Notes under the pieces: model-generated
What the model saw: the letters and a program-made list of their open reading frames with translations, nothing else
The model's database searches: none
Told to the model about the DNA's origin: nothing
In this document: in pieces, positions 27,273 to 36,938 of the stretch
Position numbering within the stretch: position 1 is the stretch's first letter
Layout of the letters: each line of letters opens with the position of its first letter
Translations under genes and position numbers: made by a program
From: JANQQC01 sp965262255
Lineage (GTDB): Bacteria; Pseudomonadota; Alphaproteobacteria; Caulobacterales; Hyphomonadaceae
NCBI GenBank assembly: GCA_965262255.1
Contig: OZ253505.1
Coordinates: 930,001-994,000, forward strand
DNA length: 64,000 nt
Direction of reading: 5' to 3'

Positions 27273-27534
27273 CTTTTACTCCTTAAAAGGTTGAACTGAA
27301 GGTTGCCTCTTGGTTTTAGCCTTGGCATAAGCAATCTAAATAGACACTACTTGCCAATATGGCTATTTTTCTATCCAATTATTTTATCAAAAAAGCAAAT
27401 ACATGTTGCAAAAATTCTCAAATTGTAGCAAGATTCGAACTAATTCGTAGGGAATAAAGCATACTGCATAGAGCAATCTATTCTCTCTTTAACCAACACT
27501 TGAATGCTGTTTCGCGTTCACAAAGGATAGTATC

Positions 27535-27900
27535 ATGGATACCTATGTTGATGGATTTGTAATTCCGGTACCCAATGGTAAACGGGCAGAGTACGAGAAA
27601 CTTGCCAAACTCAGTGCCCAAATTTTCATAGATCATGGAGCTCTCGAGGCTTATGAATCTTGGAGCGACGATGTGAAAGAAGGAAAAGTTACTGACTTCT
27701 TCCGTTCGGTAAATGCCAAAGAAGATGAAGACCTAGTTTTTGCAGTTTATATCTGGCCATCTAAAGAGGTGCGGGATAAAGGGATGCAGACCGCCATGCA
27801 AGACGAGCGATTCAAAGATTTCGATCCTAGCGATGTGTTTGACGGTTCACGCATGATTTTCGGTGGTTTCAAAACATTTTTACACCGCAAAGCTGATTAA
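27535..27900 (+). CDS. DUF1428 family protein
   Basis: A 121-residue protein with the start MDTYVDGFVIPVPNGKRAEY, the middle segment GALEAYESWSDDVKEGKVTDF and a C-terminal RMIFGGFKTFL, all diagnostic of DUF1428 (dimeric alpha/beta-barrel fold resembling NIPSNAP/antibiotic monooxygenase-like proteins). Function in bacteria is unknown. AGGATAGTATC just before the ATG provides the ribosome-binding site. It is 15 bp upstream of, and probably co-transcribed with, the VOC gene. Confidence 0.92.
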   Translation: MDTYVDGFVIPVPNGKRAEYEKLAKLSAQIFIDHGALEAYESWSDDVKEGKVTDFFRSVNAKEDEDLVFAVYIWPSKEVRDKGMQTAMQDERFKDFDPSDVFDGSRMIFGGFKTFLHRKAD

Positions 27901-27915
27901 CCAGTGGAGACTCTA

Positions 27916-28698
27916 ATGAAAGAACAACACGGCGATTTCAACTGGTATGAGTTGATGACTCCAGATCCGGAGTCATCAAAGAAATTTTACTCCGGCCTCT
28001 TCAACTGGGAGTTTCGAAAAGGCGACCAAGAAGGTTACGAGCTTTTTTATCACGATGACCTTGGCATCGGTGGACTCCTTCCTATGACGAAAGATATGGC
28101 CGACAGTGGGATGCCGCCTGTCTGGGCTGGCTATGTCAACGTTGACGATGTCGACGAGCTTGTTAAGAAAGTCGTCGAAAAAGGTGGTCAGATTATTGTC
28201 CCGCCGCAAGACGTTCCGAATGTCGGACGATTCTCCTATATTCAAGATCCTCAAGGAGCGGCATTGTACCTTATGACCACTTTCTCGGACGAACCAAGTG
28301 ACAGCTTCTCTGCTTACGAACCAAAAGTCGGACATTGCGCTTGGAACGAACTAGTGACAACAAATCCAATTGCCGCGGAAAAATACTATGGTGATTTGTT
28401 TGGTTGGGAAAGAGGCGAAACTATGGATATGGGACCTGCCGGAGAGTACGTGATGCTCCGAAATGGCGCTGACCGAGACTTTATGTTCGGAGCTATAATG
28501 AACAAACCAGAGCAAGCGCCCGTCTCAATGTGGAGTTTCTACTTCAGGCTGAAGTCGATAGACCAAGGTGTTGAATACATCAAAGCCAGCGGTGGTCAGG
28601 TTATTGTCGGCCCAGATGCATTACCCAATGGAACAGATTACGTTCTTTGGGGCCTTGACCCTCTGGGAGCAATCTTTGCTTGCATCGGTAACAAATAG
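27916..28698 (+). CDS. VOC family protein with two glyoxalase-like modules
   Basis: A 260-residue tandem vicinal-oxygen-chelate protein. Module 1 begins GDFNWYELMTPDPESSKKFY and module 2 begins VGHCAWNELVTTNPIAAEKYY; each has the WYEL/WNEL-x-T-x-D/NP start and an end strand of the 'dP.Ga..a' type (DPQGAALYLM; DPLGAIFACIG). The residues resemble the CFP-30/27 kDa antigen group of VOC proteins, whose activity is unclear. The ATG at 27916 has GGAG 6 nt upstream and is preferred to the GTG at 27904. Confidence 0.88.
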   Translation: MKEQHGDFNWYELMTPDPESSKKFYSGLFNWEFRKGDQEGYELFYHDDLGIGGLLPMTKDMADSGMPPVWAGYVNVDDVDELVKKVVEKGGQIIVPPQDVPNVGRFSYIQDPQGAALYLMTTFSDEPSDSFSAYEPKVGHCAWNELVTTNPIAAEKYYGDLFGWERGETMDMGPAGEYVMLRNGADRDFMFGAIMNKPEQAPVSMWSFYFRLKSIDQGVEYIKASGGQVIVGPDALPNGTDYVLWGLDPLGAIFACIGNK

Positions 28699-28720
28699 GA
28701 TATTTGTAGTCCTAGTTTTT
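28691..28720 (+). terminator. Weak terminator-like hairpin after the VOC gene
   Basis: ACAAATA-GGA-TATTTGT (28691-28707) and the competing TAGGA...TCCTA (28696-28714) are followed by GTTTTT. The stems are AT-rich and short, so this is only a possible rho-independent terminator. It lies between convergent genes. Confidence 0.3.
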
Positions 28721-28761
28721 CTGCCTTACAACACCTTCGTTGACGGACCGGATTGGTTCGG

Positions 28762-30816
28762 TTAAAAAGTTCCCGTTAATTCGAAAATCAAGATAGGTTT
28801 GCCTTCCACGCGATTCTTTTCGATTTGATAAAGTGAACCATTTCGATTTGGCTCGTAAATTATGCGAGTGGATTTCTCTACCTCATTAAAAGGTCGAACA
28901 TATTCCACTTTGCCAGCCAATCCCCACAGATTCTTATGTTCTACAAAAAACCTGTAGCGACCCGGTAGAAGTCGCCACGAGCGAACAGTCGTGAGGCGAT
29001 ATTCATCGGCTCTATCCCGCGTAAACAAGTTTGCTCCCCAAGCCACATCTGAGCCTGCAATATCGTGTCGGAATTTTAAATCAACCGTCGCCAAGGACTC
29101 ATTGTTGATTGACCTAGATTCTGATGTCAACGGATCATCAATCTTGGAATTTCTAAGTGTTGCGGAATAGTTCAATTGCATTCCCGTGCCACCTAAGGGA
29201 TCAAAATTGAGCGTACCCTTAATTCCTGTTCCGATTCGATAACCACTGTCAATGTTTCCTGGTCCCTCGCCGTCTCCAATCGGAATTTTATCTACAATAT
29301 CTTCCAGAGCTGCTCCGAATATTCGGAAACTGCCAGCACCCCAATCTCCGAACTGCTGTTCAATCTCAATTTCGCCCTTCCATCGCTGCTCAGGTACGAT
29401 ATTGGAATTCCCGACCTGATCTTCGCCATTGTCCAAATCTACCCGAGAAACAAAGTCAAAGAAGTTTAGTTGTCCGACTTCACGATCAATACGAGCGTTT
29501 ATAGTTGCGTTTTCACTGGCAACCCAACTCACAGACAAACCTCCTTTTGGTCGAGTAAACGATCGTTTCTGACCGTTTGGCCCGGCCGAACTTAGATCGG
29601 AAATTTCGGTACCGATAGATACCTGTAATTGAACCACGTCCGATAAAGCTCGGGAATAAGTTAAGATTGTTTCACTTCGTGTTTCTTCGACCTCAGCAGA
29701 GCTTTCACCATCTTCCGCAGGCGTTGGGGCCGTTGAACCGTCTCCCTCTAATAGCGATGAAGCACTCTCCAAAGTATTAATAGCTCCCTCAAGCGACCAA
29801 TCCAATGTTCCACCGAGAGCAGACCAATTGTATTCTCCGCGTATGATTTTTTCTGTCTCATCAGTATGTCGACTGAAATGACTCTCTTCAAAAACACTGT
29901 TCGCGGGATTACGCTTTACTATGGAGTTTGTAAAAGGTCGTTCGCGCTTGTTATAAACTCCAAAAAGTTTTAACCGACCTATTCCAAGCGCGTATTCAAT
30001 GTCACCGCTAAGTTCCGTGGATCGAGTCTTGCCGTTTCGACCAATTTGGCGATTTTCTACCGCACCGTCAGTGGGAACTCTCTTTGAATTTTCGCTGAAA
30101 TCAAATTCGGAGTCTTCGTATTCGGCATTAAAATTCGCGACTAGACCTGACGGAGGCATCCACTGTAATCCAGTACTCGCACTCCATTCGGGAGACCGAA
30201 AACGCTCCGAAATCGTACTGTCCTCCAAAAGCCCACCAGCGGCGTTGAACAAAAGTTCGTCTCCTTCTCCAGTACTTCCGCGATAGGAAGACCTGAATCC
30301 GATTGTCCATCTCAAATGCGCGTTCTGTCCCGAAACCGAAAATTCACCCACATTTAATCGAGGATCAAATTCAGGTCTGAAGCTGGGTCGATAAGACCAA
30401 GTTCCGCTGACACCTTTTTGGCTTGATATTACGTTGGCTACTAAGCCAGTAAGTCCTAGAACATCCAGTTTCGTTCCATCCAATAGTTCAATTCGTTCGA
30501 CTGATGTCGCGGGTATTCGCTTGAGAAAACCTGCCACGCTTACCGACTTACTTGAGATTCTTTGGCCGTTAATGAGGACGTTTGCGCTAGCTTGTCCAAG
30601 ACCTCGTCTTTCACCACCGCCCCCATCGCTTAAACGAAAACCCGGTATTCGCTCAATCATATCAAGGGCCGTGATCGGAGCGTATTGTTCGAAGTCTACT
30701 GGCAAGTAAACCGTTTTAGAGTCGCTCGTATCCTTCGTACTGCTTGCCTCAGCTGGCTCGAATGCCATCAAGAGCACACACAGAAGGAACTGGCAAGTAA
30801 ATAATCTAAATGTCAT
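28762..30816 (-). CDS. TonB-dependent receptor-like outer membrane protein
   Basis: A 684-residue protein with a signal peptide (MTFRLFTCQFLLCVLLMAFEPAEA), a TonB-plug domain (ITALDMIERIPGFRLSDGGG; ANVLINGQRISSKSVS; IPATSVERIELLDG) and a beta-barrel ending FELTGTF. Parts of the barrel are acidic (APTPAEDGESSAEVEET). The short plug with GGGGERRGLGQASANVLINGQR is common in alphaproteobacterial receptors of unknown ligand. A 490-bp intergenic region lies upstream. No substrate can be deduced from neighbours. Confidence 0.85.
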   Translation of the reverse strand: MTFRLFTCQFLLCVLLMAFEPAEASSTKDTSDSKTVYLPVDFEQYAPITALDMIERIPGFRLSDGGGGERRGLGQASANVLINGQRISSKSVSVAGFLKRIPATSVERIELLDGTKLDVLGLTGLVANVISSQKGVSGTWSYRPSFRPEFDPRLNVGEFSVSGQNAHLRWTIGFRSSYRGSTGEGDELLFNAAGGLLEDSTISERFRSPEWSASTGLQWMPPSGLVANFNAEYEDSEFDFSENSKRVPTDGAVENRQIGRNGKTRSTELSGDIEYALGIGRLKLFGVYNKRERPFTNSIVKRNPANSVFEESHFSRHTDETEKIIRGEYNWSALGGTLDWSLEGAINTLESASSLLEGDGSTAPTPAEDGESSAEVEETRSETILTYSRALSDVVQLQVSIGTEISDLSSAGPNGQKRSFTRPKGGLSVSWVASENATINARIDREVGQLNFFDFVSRVDLDNGEDQVGNSNIVPEQRWKGEIEIEQQFGDWGAGSFRIFGAALEDIVDKIPIGDGEGPGNIDSGYRIGTGIKGTLNFDPLGGTGMQLNYSATLRNSKIDDPLTSESRSINNESLATVDLKFRHDIAGSDVAWGANLFTRDRADEYRLTTVRSWRLLPGRYRFFVEHKNLWGLAGKVEYVRPFNEVEKSTRIIYEPNRNGSLYQIEKNRVEGKPILIFELTGTF

Positions 30817-31306
30817 AGGTTCTCAGTATTAGAAAATTGAACAGCATCCCGAATTTTCTTCGAATAGAAGTCGATTCCTAGTAATTGGCCACTTGGCATT
30901 ACCAAGTCATTCCAAACGAAGAAATATTTCAATATTTTCTTCGGTTTGCTAAAATTTTGTTAATCCGACCAGAGATCCCCGAGAGGGACTATTCTCTGTT
31001 TCCTTGAGTACCTCGTTTCAGATAAACACGCAAAAGAGATTAAACGCTAATTTTTAGTAAAATAATGGCAAAGAAGTGACCGTCGTTTGGACAGCAGGAC
31101 GTTTGTGTCCTCCGATTTCAAACTCTTGGACTCACCGCTTGCACGTGGTTTGTCATCTGATAGGCTATTGCGAATTCATCTAATACGCTATTTAGTATTA
31201 TCGAAACCAAATAGAAGTGCGGCTAAATTAATTTTCTGTATAGATTTTCTAAACTCTTGTATCGGTGGTATGCTGTCTAGCGCTATGTAAATTAAGAAAA
31301 TTCTCT
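30817..31306. other. Long divergent intergenic region
   Basis: About 490 bp between the TonB receptor (minus) and an acyl-CoA dehydrogenase (plus). It holds an imperfect palindrome at 30914-30947 (AAACGAAGAAATATT then AATATTTTCTTCGGTTT, arms differing by single-base bulges) about 100 bp before the receptor start, which could be an operator or hairpin. The rest is AT-rich with no RNA gene or ORF that I can support. Confidence 0.45.
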
Positions 31307-32473
31307 ATGTCTAAATCATACTATTCTAGTGAGCCCGATCACGTCCTTGAAATAAGGAGGCAGTTACAACGATTTGTTCAAGAGAAAATGCCTCGTGAGC
31401 GGCGTATCGAATGGGACAAGCAATGTACTTGGGACAGGAACCTGTTCAAAGAAGTCGCCGAAATGGGATTGATTGGATTAACGGTCCCAGAAGAGTATGG
31501 CGGTGCTGGACTGGATCTGTACGCCGCAACAGCAGTGATAGACGAACTTTGCCAAGGGGGTCCGAGCGTAGCCGGTCCGTACATCCATGCGGCTTTCTAC
31601 GGAGGGATGAATCTTTCGGAAAATGGTTCCGAAGCTCAAAAGCAGGAATTGCTTCCAAAAATAGTGCGGGGAGAGGTTCTATTTAGCTATGGGTTATCTG
31701 AACCTAATGTAGGTGGTGATCTCACGGCAGTTGAAACCAAATGTGTGCGAGACGGAGACGAAATTATTCTGAACGGTTCTAAACGCTGGTGTACTGGCGC
31801 CGACTGGGCAGATTATATTTTTTGCCTAGCACGATCCGGCGACGCTGACGCTAAGCGTAACAATCTTTCTTTCATTCTTGTACCGACTAACACCAAGGGA
31901 ATCTCAATGACTCCATTGGAACATATGAACTTACGGTACACCAAAAGCATGGATGTCTTTTTTGATGATGTCAGATTACCCATCGATTCGATAGTTGGAG
32001 GTGAAGAATATTGGAATAGAGGTTTTCAAACCTTAACCGGAAAAGCTTTGGATGTAGAAAAGATTGAGATCACGGCTGTCGCATTTGGCACAGCTCGCGT
32101 AGCACTTGAACAGGCTTGGAATTATGCGCAAGAGCGAGTGCAGTTCGGGAAACCGATTTCGCAACATCAATCCATTCGTCACAAACTTATAACTGCAAAG
32201 ACTAAACTCGAAGCGTGTCGTCATATGCTCTATCATAGTGCGTGGCTAGCTAATGAGGGTCATTCTTGTTCCGTGGAGACAGCTATGGCTAAGTTATTCT
32301 GCGCTGATGTTGGATTGGAAGTTGGAATCGCTTGTCAGCAAGTTCTCGGTGCCTACGGTCTATCGGACTCGTACGATGTTGAAAGATGTGTTCGAGACCT
32401 TTTAGGGATGCCAATTGTTGGTGGATCGTCTGATATACAAAAGAACAATTTAGCAAGCATGTTAAGGCTCTAA
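31307..32473 (+). CDS. Acyl-CoA dehydrogenase family protein
   Basis: An FAD enzyme of 388 residues with the three-domain acyl-CoA dehydrogenase fold: LIGLTVPEEYGGAGLDLYAA (N-terminal helices), FSYGLSEPNVGGDL and LNGSKRWCTGADWAD (FAD/beta-domain), and the C-terminal helices AWNYAQERVQFGKPISQHQ and RDLLGMPIVGGSSDIQKN. The catalytic-base region near the C-terminus reads GAYGLSDSYDVERCVRD. The ATG at 31307 gives the family N-terminus; an in-frame upstream start at 31265 lacks support. The fatty or branched acyl-CoA substrate is unknown. It probably heads a transcript with the acyltransferase 52 bp downstream. Confidence 0.9.
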   Translation: MSKSYYSSEPDHVLEIRRQLQRFVQEKMPRERRIEWDKQCTWDRNLFKEVAEMGLIGLTVPEEYGGAGLDLYAATAVIDELCQGGPSVAGPYIHAAFYGGMNLSENGSEAQKQELLPKIVRGEVLFSYGLSEPNVGGDLTAVETKCVRDGDEIILNGSKRWCTGADWADYIFCLARSGDADAKRNNLSFILVPTNTKGISMTPLEHMNLRYTKSMDVFFDDVRLPIDSIVGGEEYWNRGFQTLTGKALDVEKIEITAVAFGTARVALEQAWNYAQERVQFGKPISQHQSIRHKLITAKTKLEACRHMLYHSAWLANEGHSCSVETAMAKLFCADVGLEVGIACQQVLGAYGLSDSYDVERCVRDLLGMPIVGGSSDIQKNNLASMLRL

Positions 32474-32525
32474 AACTTTTGAGACTAACTGACTCGACCA
32501 TAAAGACTACTTACGAGATCGTAAC

Positions 32526-33461
32526 ATGAAAGTGAATTCTAAACAGTCTTTGGCTCAGTCTAAACGTTATAGCGATGAACCCGAATTGTCATACGCCGCT
32601 TACTTCGAGGATCCATTTCAAAAGACCATCGTACGCATTATCGAACGAATATCTGGTCAGAGGAAATTTAAGACTCTTTACGATATTTACCGCTCCGAAT
32701 TATCTGACGAACTTTCGTTTTGGCAGGCTTCCATCCAGTTACTCAAGCTAGACGTGAGATTTTCTGCGTCTCAACTCGCTAAGATTCCTAAGACAGGTCC
32801 CTTGATCGTCGTCGCGAACCATCCCTATGGAGTATTAGACGGTGTAATGCTTGGCTGGTTGATTTCGCAAGTTCGATCCGATTTCAGAATATTAGTAAAC
32901 TCGGTACTCCTAGAAGCACCCGAAGTTAGAGACCAACTCCTGCCGATTGACTTTGGCGAAACGAGGGAAGCAATAAATAGAAACATCGACACAAGAAACA
33001 GAGCAATAGAAATGCTCCGGAACGGAGAATGCATTATTGTTTTTCCAGCAGGCGGAATTTCTACGGCTAAATCTATGTTCGGTGCGGCTATAGACGATAC
33101 ATGGAAGCCATTTACGGGAAAACTGATTGCTCAGTCCGGAGCTGCCATTCTTCCGATCTATTTTCAAGGCGAGAATTCTCGACTATTTCAGTGGGTAAGT
33201 CACGTGAGTTTAGCGATGCGACTGGCTCTGATATTTCGAGAGGTTCTGATTCAAGCTAAATCTCCGCTAATAGTTACGATTGGGGATACCGTTCCCTCTG
33301 AACGAATTTCACAACTCACATCTCGCACGGAAATGATGGATTTTCTGAGAAGTACAGTCTACTCTCTTGCGCCAGAATATCAAAAAGAGAGATTGGAGAA
33401 AGTACAAAGTGATATATTCCATTCAACTTCCCTCACAAACTCTAACTTAAAAGGTGCATAG
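32526..33461 (+). CDS. Lysophospholipid acyltransferase (PlsC-like) family protein
   Basis: A 311-residue acyltransferase. The catalytic motif is VVANHPYGVLDGVML (H-x4-D variant NHPYGxxDG), followed by the acceptor-binding VFPAGGISTAK. The NHP-G--DG version is typical of the 'hemolysin-like'/OlsA-type branch that acylates lyso-lipids such as lyso-ornithine lipid, as well as PlsC-type lysophosphatidate acyltransferases, so the acceptor is uncertain. No strong transmembrane helix, so peripheral at the inner membrane. It sits between two acyl-CoA dehydrogenase-fold genes, which suggests an acyl-lipid context. Confidence 0.87.
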   Translation: MKVNSKQSLAQSKRYSDEPELSYAAYFEDPFQKTIVRIIERISGQRKFKTLYDIYRSELSDELSFWQASIQLLKLDVRFSASQLAKIPKTGPLIVVANHPYGVLDGVMLGWLISQVRSDFRILVNSVLLEAPEVRDQLLPIDFGETREAINRNIDTRNRAIEMLRNGECIIVFPAGGISTAKSMFGAAIDDTWKPFTGKLIAQSGAAILPIYFQGENSRLFQWVSHVSLAMRLALIFREVLIQAKSPLIVTIGDTVPSERISQLTSRTEMMDFLRSTVYSLAPEYQKERLEKVQSDIFHSTSLTNSNLKGA

Positions 33462-33468
33462 TATTCCG

Positions 33469-34641
33469 ATGTCTAACTCTGATTCATCTTTTGACCCGGT
33501 AGCGGTAGCTTCATCGTTTTCTGAAGAGGTGTACAACCGATCGGACGAGATCGAAAATGCGCGAAAACTTCCAGCGGACCTGGCAAAGCGACTTGCTGAA
33601 GCCGGATTGTTTCGCATGATCACTCCTAAATACCTAGGAGGATATGAATCTACTCCGAGAAAGATTACCGAAACTCTTGAAAAGTTAGCAGTTTCGGACG
33701 CGAGCGTCGGGTGGTGTACGATGATCGCGGCTACGACTGCTATTAATGCCGCGTACTTAAATGAAAGCACCGCTAAAGAAGTGTATGGCGATCCTAATGT
33801 AATAACTGGCGGAGTGCTTGCGCCGATGGGTAAAGCAGAGATCGACGGAGATGATTACGTTGTTTCTGGCCGTTGGCAGTGGGGATCAGGGACTGCAAAC
33901 TGTAATTGGATTTGTGGAGGATGCTTTGTTTTTGAAAACGGTAGCAAAAAATTTGTTGAAGGTACAGAGATTCCAGAAACGCGCATGATGTATTTTCAGA
34001 GCAAGGATGTGAAATTGATTGATACTTGGCATGTCGCGGGACTCAAAGGAACAGGGTCGGGAGATTTTGCAGTTGAAAATGTAAGAATTCGAAGATCAAG
34101 TTCAGTTTCTCTTGTCACGGACAAGCCAAAGGTCGATAACCCACTGTACAAGTTTCCGCCATTTGGTTTACTCGCAGTTGGAACCTGCGCTGTAATGATG
34201 GGAAATGCGCGCGGCGCACTAGATGCATTTATAAAACTTGCGGTCGCAAAGAAAAATCAAGGGTCACGCAGAACGCTCTCGGAGCGACAAGTTGTTCAGT
34301 CCGAAACAGCGAAAGCTGAAGCCGCGTGGAGATCTGCGCGGAGTTATCTTTACGATGAACTGGATAAAACTTGGGAAGTTGCAAATAAAGAAGGTAAAAT
34401 TCCTCTTGAAGCTAGGGCCGATTTGCGACTTGCTTGCACCAATATGACGAGAACGGCAGCGGATGTTTGCCGAAGAGTATACGATCTGGGGGGAGGAGCT
34501 GCTTTGTACATGAATAATGAGTTGCAACGAAGGTTCCGCGACGCTCACGCAGGGACTCAGCATGTTACAACTGCCCCAGCAACTTACGAGCTAGCTGGAC
34601 GGGTATTGTTTGGGCTTCCAACTGACGGCGGCATGGTCTGA
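33469..34641 (+). CDS. Acyl-CoA dehydrogenase-fold flavoprotein, HsaA/flavin monooxygenase-like
   Basis: A 390-residue protein of the acyl-CoA dehydrogenase superfamily. Blocks RKLPADLAKRLAEAGLFRM, KLAVSDASVGWCTMIAATTA, VSGRWQWGSGTANCNWI and VAGLKGTGSGDFAVENV match the branch that includes two-component flavin monooxygenases (HsaA, HpaB-like, DszC-like) and uncharacterised dehydrogenases. The C-terminal half (ARSYLYDELDKTWEVA; HAGTQHVTTAPATYE) fits this too. True substrate unknown. The ATG at 33469 is 7 bp past the acyltransferase stop; a GTG at 33454 would overlap that gene. Confidence 0.85.
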   Translation: MSNSDSSFDPVAVASSFSEEVYNRSDEIENARKLPADLAKRLAEAGLFRMITPKYLGGYESTPRKITETLEKLAVSDASVGWCTMIAATTAINAAYLNESTAKEVYGDPNVITGGVLAPMGKAEIDGDDYVVSGRWQWGSGTANCNWICGGCFVFENGSKKFVEGTEIPETRMMYFQSKDVKLIDTWHVAGLKGTGSGDFAVENVRIRRSSSVSLVTDKPKVDNPLYKFPPFGLLAVGTCAVMMGNARGALDAFIKLAVAKKNQGSRRTLSERQVVQSETAKAEAAWRSARSYLYDELDKTWEVANKEGKIPLEARADLRLACTNMTRTAADVCRRVYDLGGGAALYMNNELQRRFRDAHAGTQHVTTAPATYELAGRVLFGLPTDGGMV

Positions 34642-34773
34642 AGAAATTACTGAATGGATACGTTCGGACAGAATTCCGATCACCGTACATCTAGTCCTCT
34701 TAGACTTTCTGCATTCTAGTATGGCTGGAGCAACGGTTGAACATTCTTGAAAAAGACGGTCATGCTCGAGAAA

Positions 34774-35523
34774 CTAGTCTGACTTAGATCGTTTCAATGT
34801 TTCTCCGCGCCCTTTAGCTAGAGCCTTTATCGCTCCTCTGAATGTTTGAACTTCTTGTTCTGTCCAGCCAGCTTTCGCAAAAGCGTTACGCAAATTTTGT
34901 TGCATCATCTCAGTTTTCTCTGGCGGAAAAAAGTAACCTGCCTGTTCTAGCTCCACTTCCAAGTGATGCATCATCGCAAACAGCTCCTTTATAGTCGCTG
35001 GTCGCTCGTGCGAGCTTTCGCTAGAGTCTTCAAACCTCCCCGTTGCGCCTTGTGCTTGCCCCCAAGCATAACAGATAGCGCCTACCGCCATAGATAAGTT
35101 TAAAGATGCGAAACTACGATTAACTGGCAAGGTAACAATTGCATCGGCAATGGCGACTACCGTATTGCTTAGCCCCGATTGTTCGCCGCCGAAAATAATT
35201 CCGGTCTTCTTTAGTAATTTTTCGATTGCTTGCTCTGGTTGAATCACAGGCTTGTTCATTCCTCGAGGTCGCGCTGTCGTTGCCAACAGGTACTCGCAAT
35301 CCTCAACTGACTCCTCAAACGTCTCAAACACTTTGACAAATAAGCCAGAATCGAAAGCACCGGCCGCCATCGGAATTGCTGACGGATTTGGCCAACCATC
35401 TCTAGGATTCACCAATCGCAAATCTGACAGACCATAGTTCAACATTACACGGGCAACTGACCCAATATTTTCGCCAAGTTGCGGTTCTACTAGAATTATG
35501 GAGGGTGCGTCACTATCTGTCAT
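34774..35523 (-). CDS. trmJ: TrmJ-like tRNA 2'-O-methyltransferase (SPOUT family)
   Basis: A 249-residue SPOUT-class RNA methyltransferase. Motif 1 is IILVEPQLGENIGSVARVMLNYG, with ATTARPRG, the SAM-binding IIFGGEQSGLSN and the knot segment LPVNRSFASLNLSMAVG. This pattern fits the TrmJ/LasT group that methylates the ribose at position 32 of tRNA. The C-terminal extension (about 90 residues, including LEVELEQAGYFFP) is the usual TrmJ one. It is divergent from icd, with about 180 bp between. Confidence 0.92.
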   Translation of the reverse strand: MTDSDAPSIILVEPQLGENIGSVARVMLNYGLSDLRLVNPRDGWPNPSAIPMAAGAFDSGLFVKVFETFEESVEDCEYLLATTARPRGMNKPVIQPEQAIEKLLKKTGIIFGGEQSGLSNTVVAIADAIVTLPVNRSFASLNLSMAVGAICYAWGQAQGATGRFEDSSESSHERPATIKELFAMMHHLEVELEQAGYFFPPEKTEMMQQNLRNAFAKAGWTEQEVQTFRGAIKALAKGRGETLKRSKSD

Positions 35524-35705
35524 GTTAGTAAATTAGATTTCTGGCTTTGAGTGTTTCAAGATTTGTATCTTGGCATGAGACTGGAGAAGTCTTTTTACAA
35601 TTTTATCGCATGAATTCGCAAACTTCTGTATAGACTTAGTTTGGGAATTCATTTCTTTGATTTAGCAACGTTGCTATGTCTTGCACACTCTATAAGGAAA
35701 AGGTG

Positions 35706-36938
35706 ATGGCAAAGATTAAGGTCGAAAATCCGGTAGTTGAAATGGATGGCGACGAGATGACTCGTATCATCTGGCAAATGATCAAAGACAAACTCATCAA
35801 CCCCTATTTAGATGTTGATCTGAAGTACTTTGACCTCGGCATTGAAGCTCGTGACCAGTCAGATGACAAAATCACTATCGAAGCTGCCAATGCCACCAAA
35901 CAATATGGCGTTGCAGTTAAGTGTGCAACGATTACTCCAGACGAAGCGCGGGTTGAAGAGTTCGGTCTGAAGGAGATGTGGAAGTCACCAAATGGTACTA
36001 TTCGAAATATTCTAGGAGGAGTTGTATTTCGCGAGCCGATCGTTATCAACAATATCCCTCGATTGGTGCCGGGATGGACGAAACCGGTCGTTGTAGGAAG
36101 ACACGCCTTTGGAGATCAATACCGTGCAACCGACTTTCTGGTTCCCGGCAAAGGAAAACTAACGCTCAAATGGGAAGGCGAGGAAGGTAATGTAATTGAA
36201 GAAGAGGTGTACAATTTCCCCGACTCCGGCATTACTATGGCAATGTACAATCTCGATCAGTCCATTCGAGATTTTGCTCGTGCCTCATTTAACTATGGAC
36301 TTCAACGGCAATGGCCTGTTTATATGTCGACCAAGAACACTATCATGAAGCGATATGACGGACGATTCAAGGACATTTTTCAGGAAATTTTCGATACTGA
36401 GTTCAAAGCCAAGTTTGAAGAATTTGGTGGGACATATGAGCATCGGTTGATCGACGATATGGTTGCCGCGGCAATGAAATGGTCAGGTGGTTATGTGTGG
36501 GCATGTAAAAATTACGACGGTGATGTTCAGTCGGATACGGTTGCGCAAGGGTATGGTTCTCTCGGACTTATGACATCGGTGTTAATGACTCCTGACGGAA
36601 AGACAGTGGAGGCCGAAGCCGCCCACGGAACTGTTACCCGTCACTATCGTAATCATCAGAAGGGGGAAGCTACGTCCACGAACTCAATTGCCTCCATTTT
36701 TGCTTGGACAAGAGGATTGGGGCATCGCGGTCGGATAGACAACACTCCAGATGTCACAAACTTTGCTCAACTTTTGGAGGATACAGTGATAAGTACCGTT
36801 GAATCTGGCCAAATGACCAAGGACTTGGCACTACTAGTTGGGCCTGACCAAGATTGGTTGACGACAGAAGGGTTTATTAGCGCTGTCGCTAATAATTTTG
36901 AAAATGCAATGGCCAGAAATAGGCCCTCTGATAGTTGA
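35706..36938 (+). CDS. icd: NADP-dependent isocitrate dehydrogenase
   Basis: A 410-residue enzyme of the eukaryote/alphaproteobacterial IDH subfamily: KVENPVVEMDGDEMTRIIW, the isocitrate-binding SPNGTIRNILGG, the catalytic YMSTKNTIMKRYDGRF and the NADP region AAHGTVTRHYRNHQKGE followed by TSTNSIASIFAWTRGL. It oxidatively decarboxylates isocitrate to 2-oxoglutarate, the substrate of the SucAB complex elsewhere in this window. The ATG at 35706 has AAGGA/AAGG upstream; ten upstream codons (from 35676) are excluded by family length. Confidence 0.96.
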   Translation: MAKIKVENPVVEMDGDEMTRIIWQMIKDKLINPYLDVDLKYFDLGIEARDQSDDKITIEAANATKQYGVAVKCATITPDEARVEEFGLKEMWKSPNGTIRNILGGVVFREPIVINNIPRLVPGWTKPVVVGRHAFGDQYRATDFLVPGKGKLTLKWEGEEGNVIEEEVYNFPDSGITMAMYNLDQSIRDFARASFNYGLQRQWPVYMSTKNTIMKRYDGRFKDIFQEIFDTEFKAKFEEFGGTYEHRLIDDMVAAAMKWSGGYVWACKNYDGDVQSDTVAQGYGSLGLMTSVLMTPDGKTVEAEAAHGTVTRHYRNHQKGEATSTNSIASIFAWTRGLGHRGRIDNTPDVTNFAQLLEDTVISTVESGQMTKDLALLVGPDQDWLTTEGFISAVANNFENAMARNRPSDS

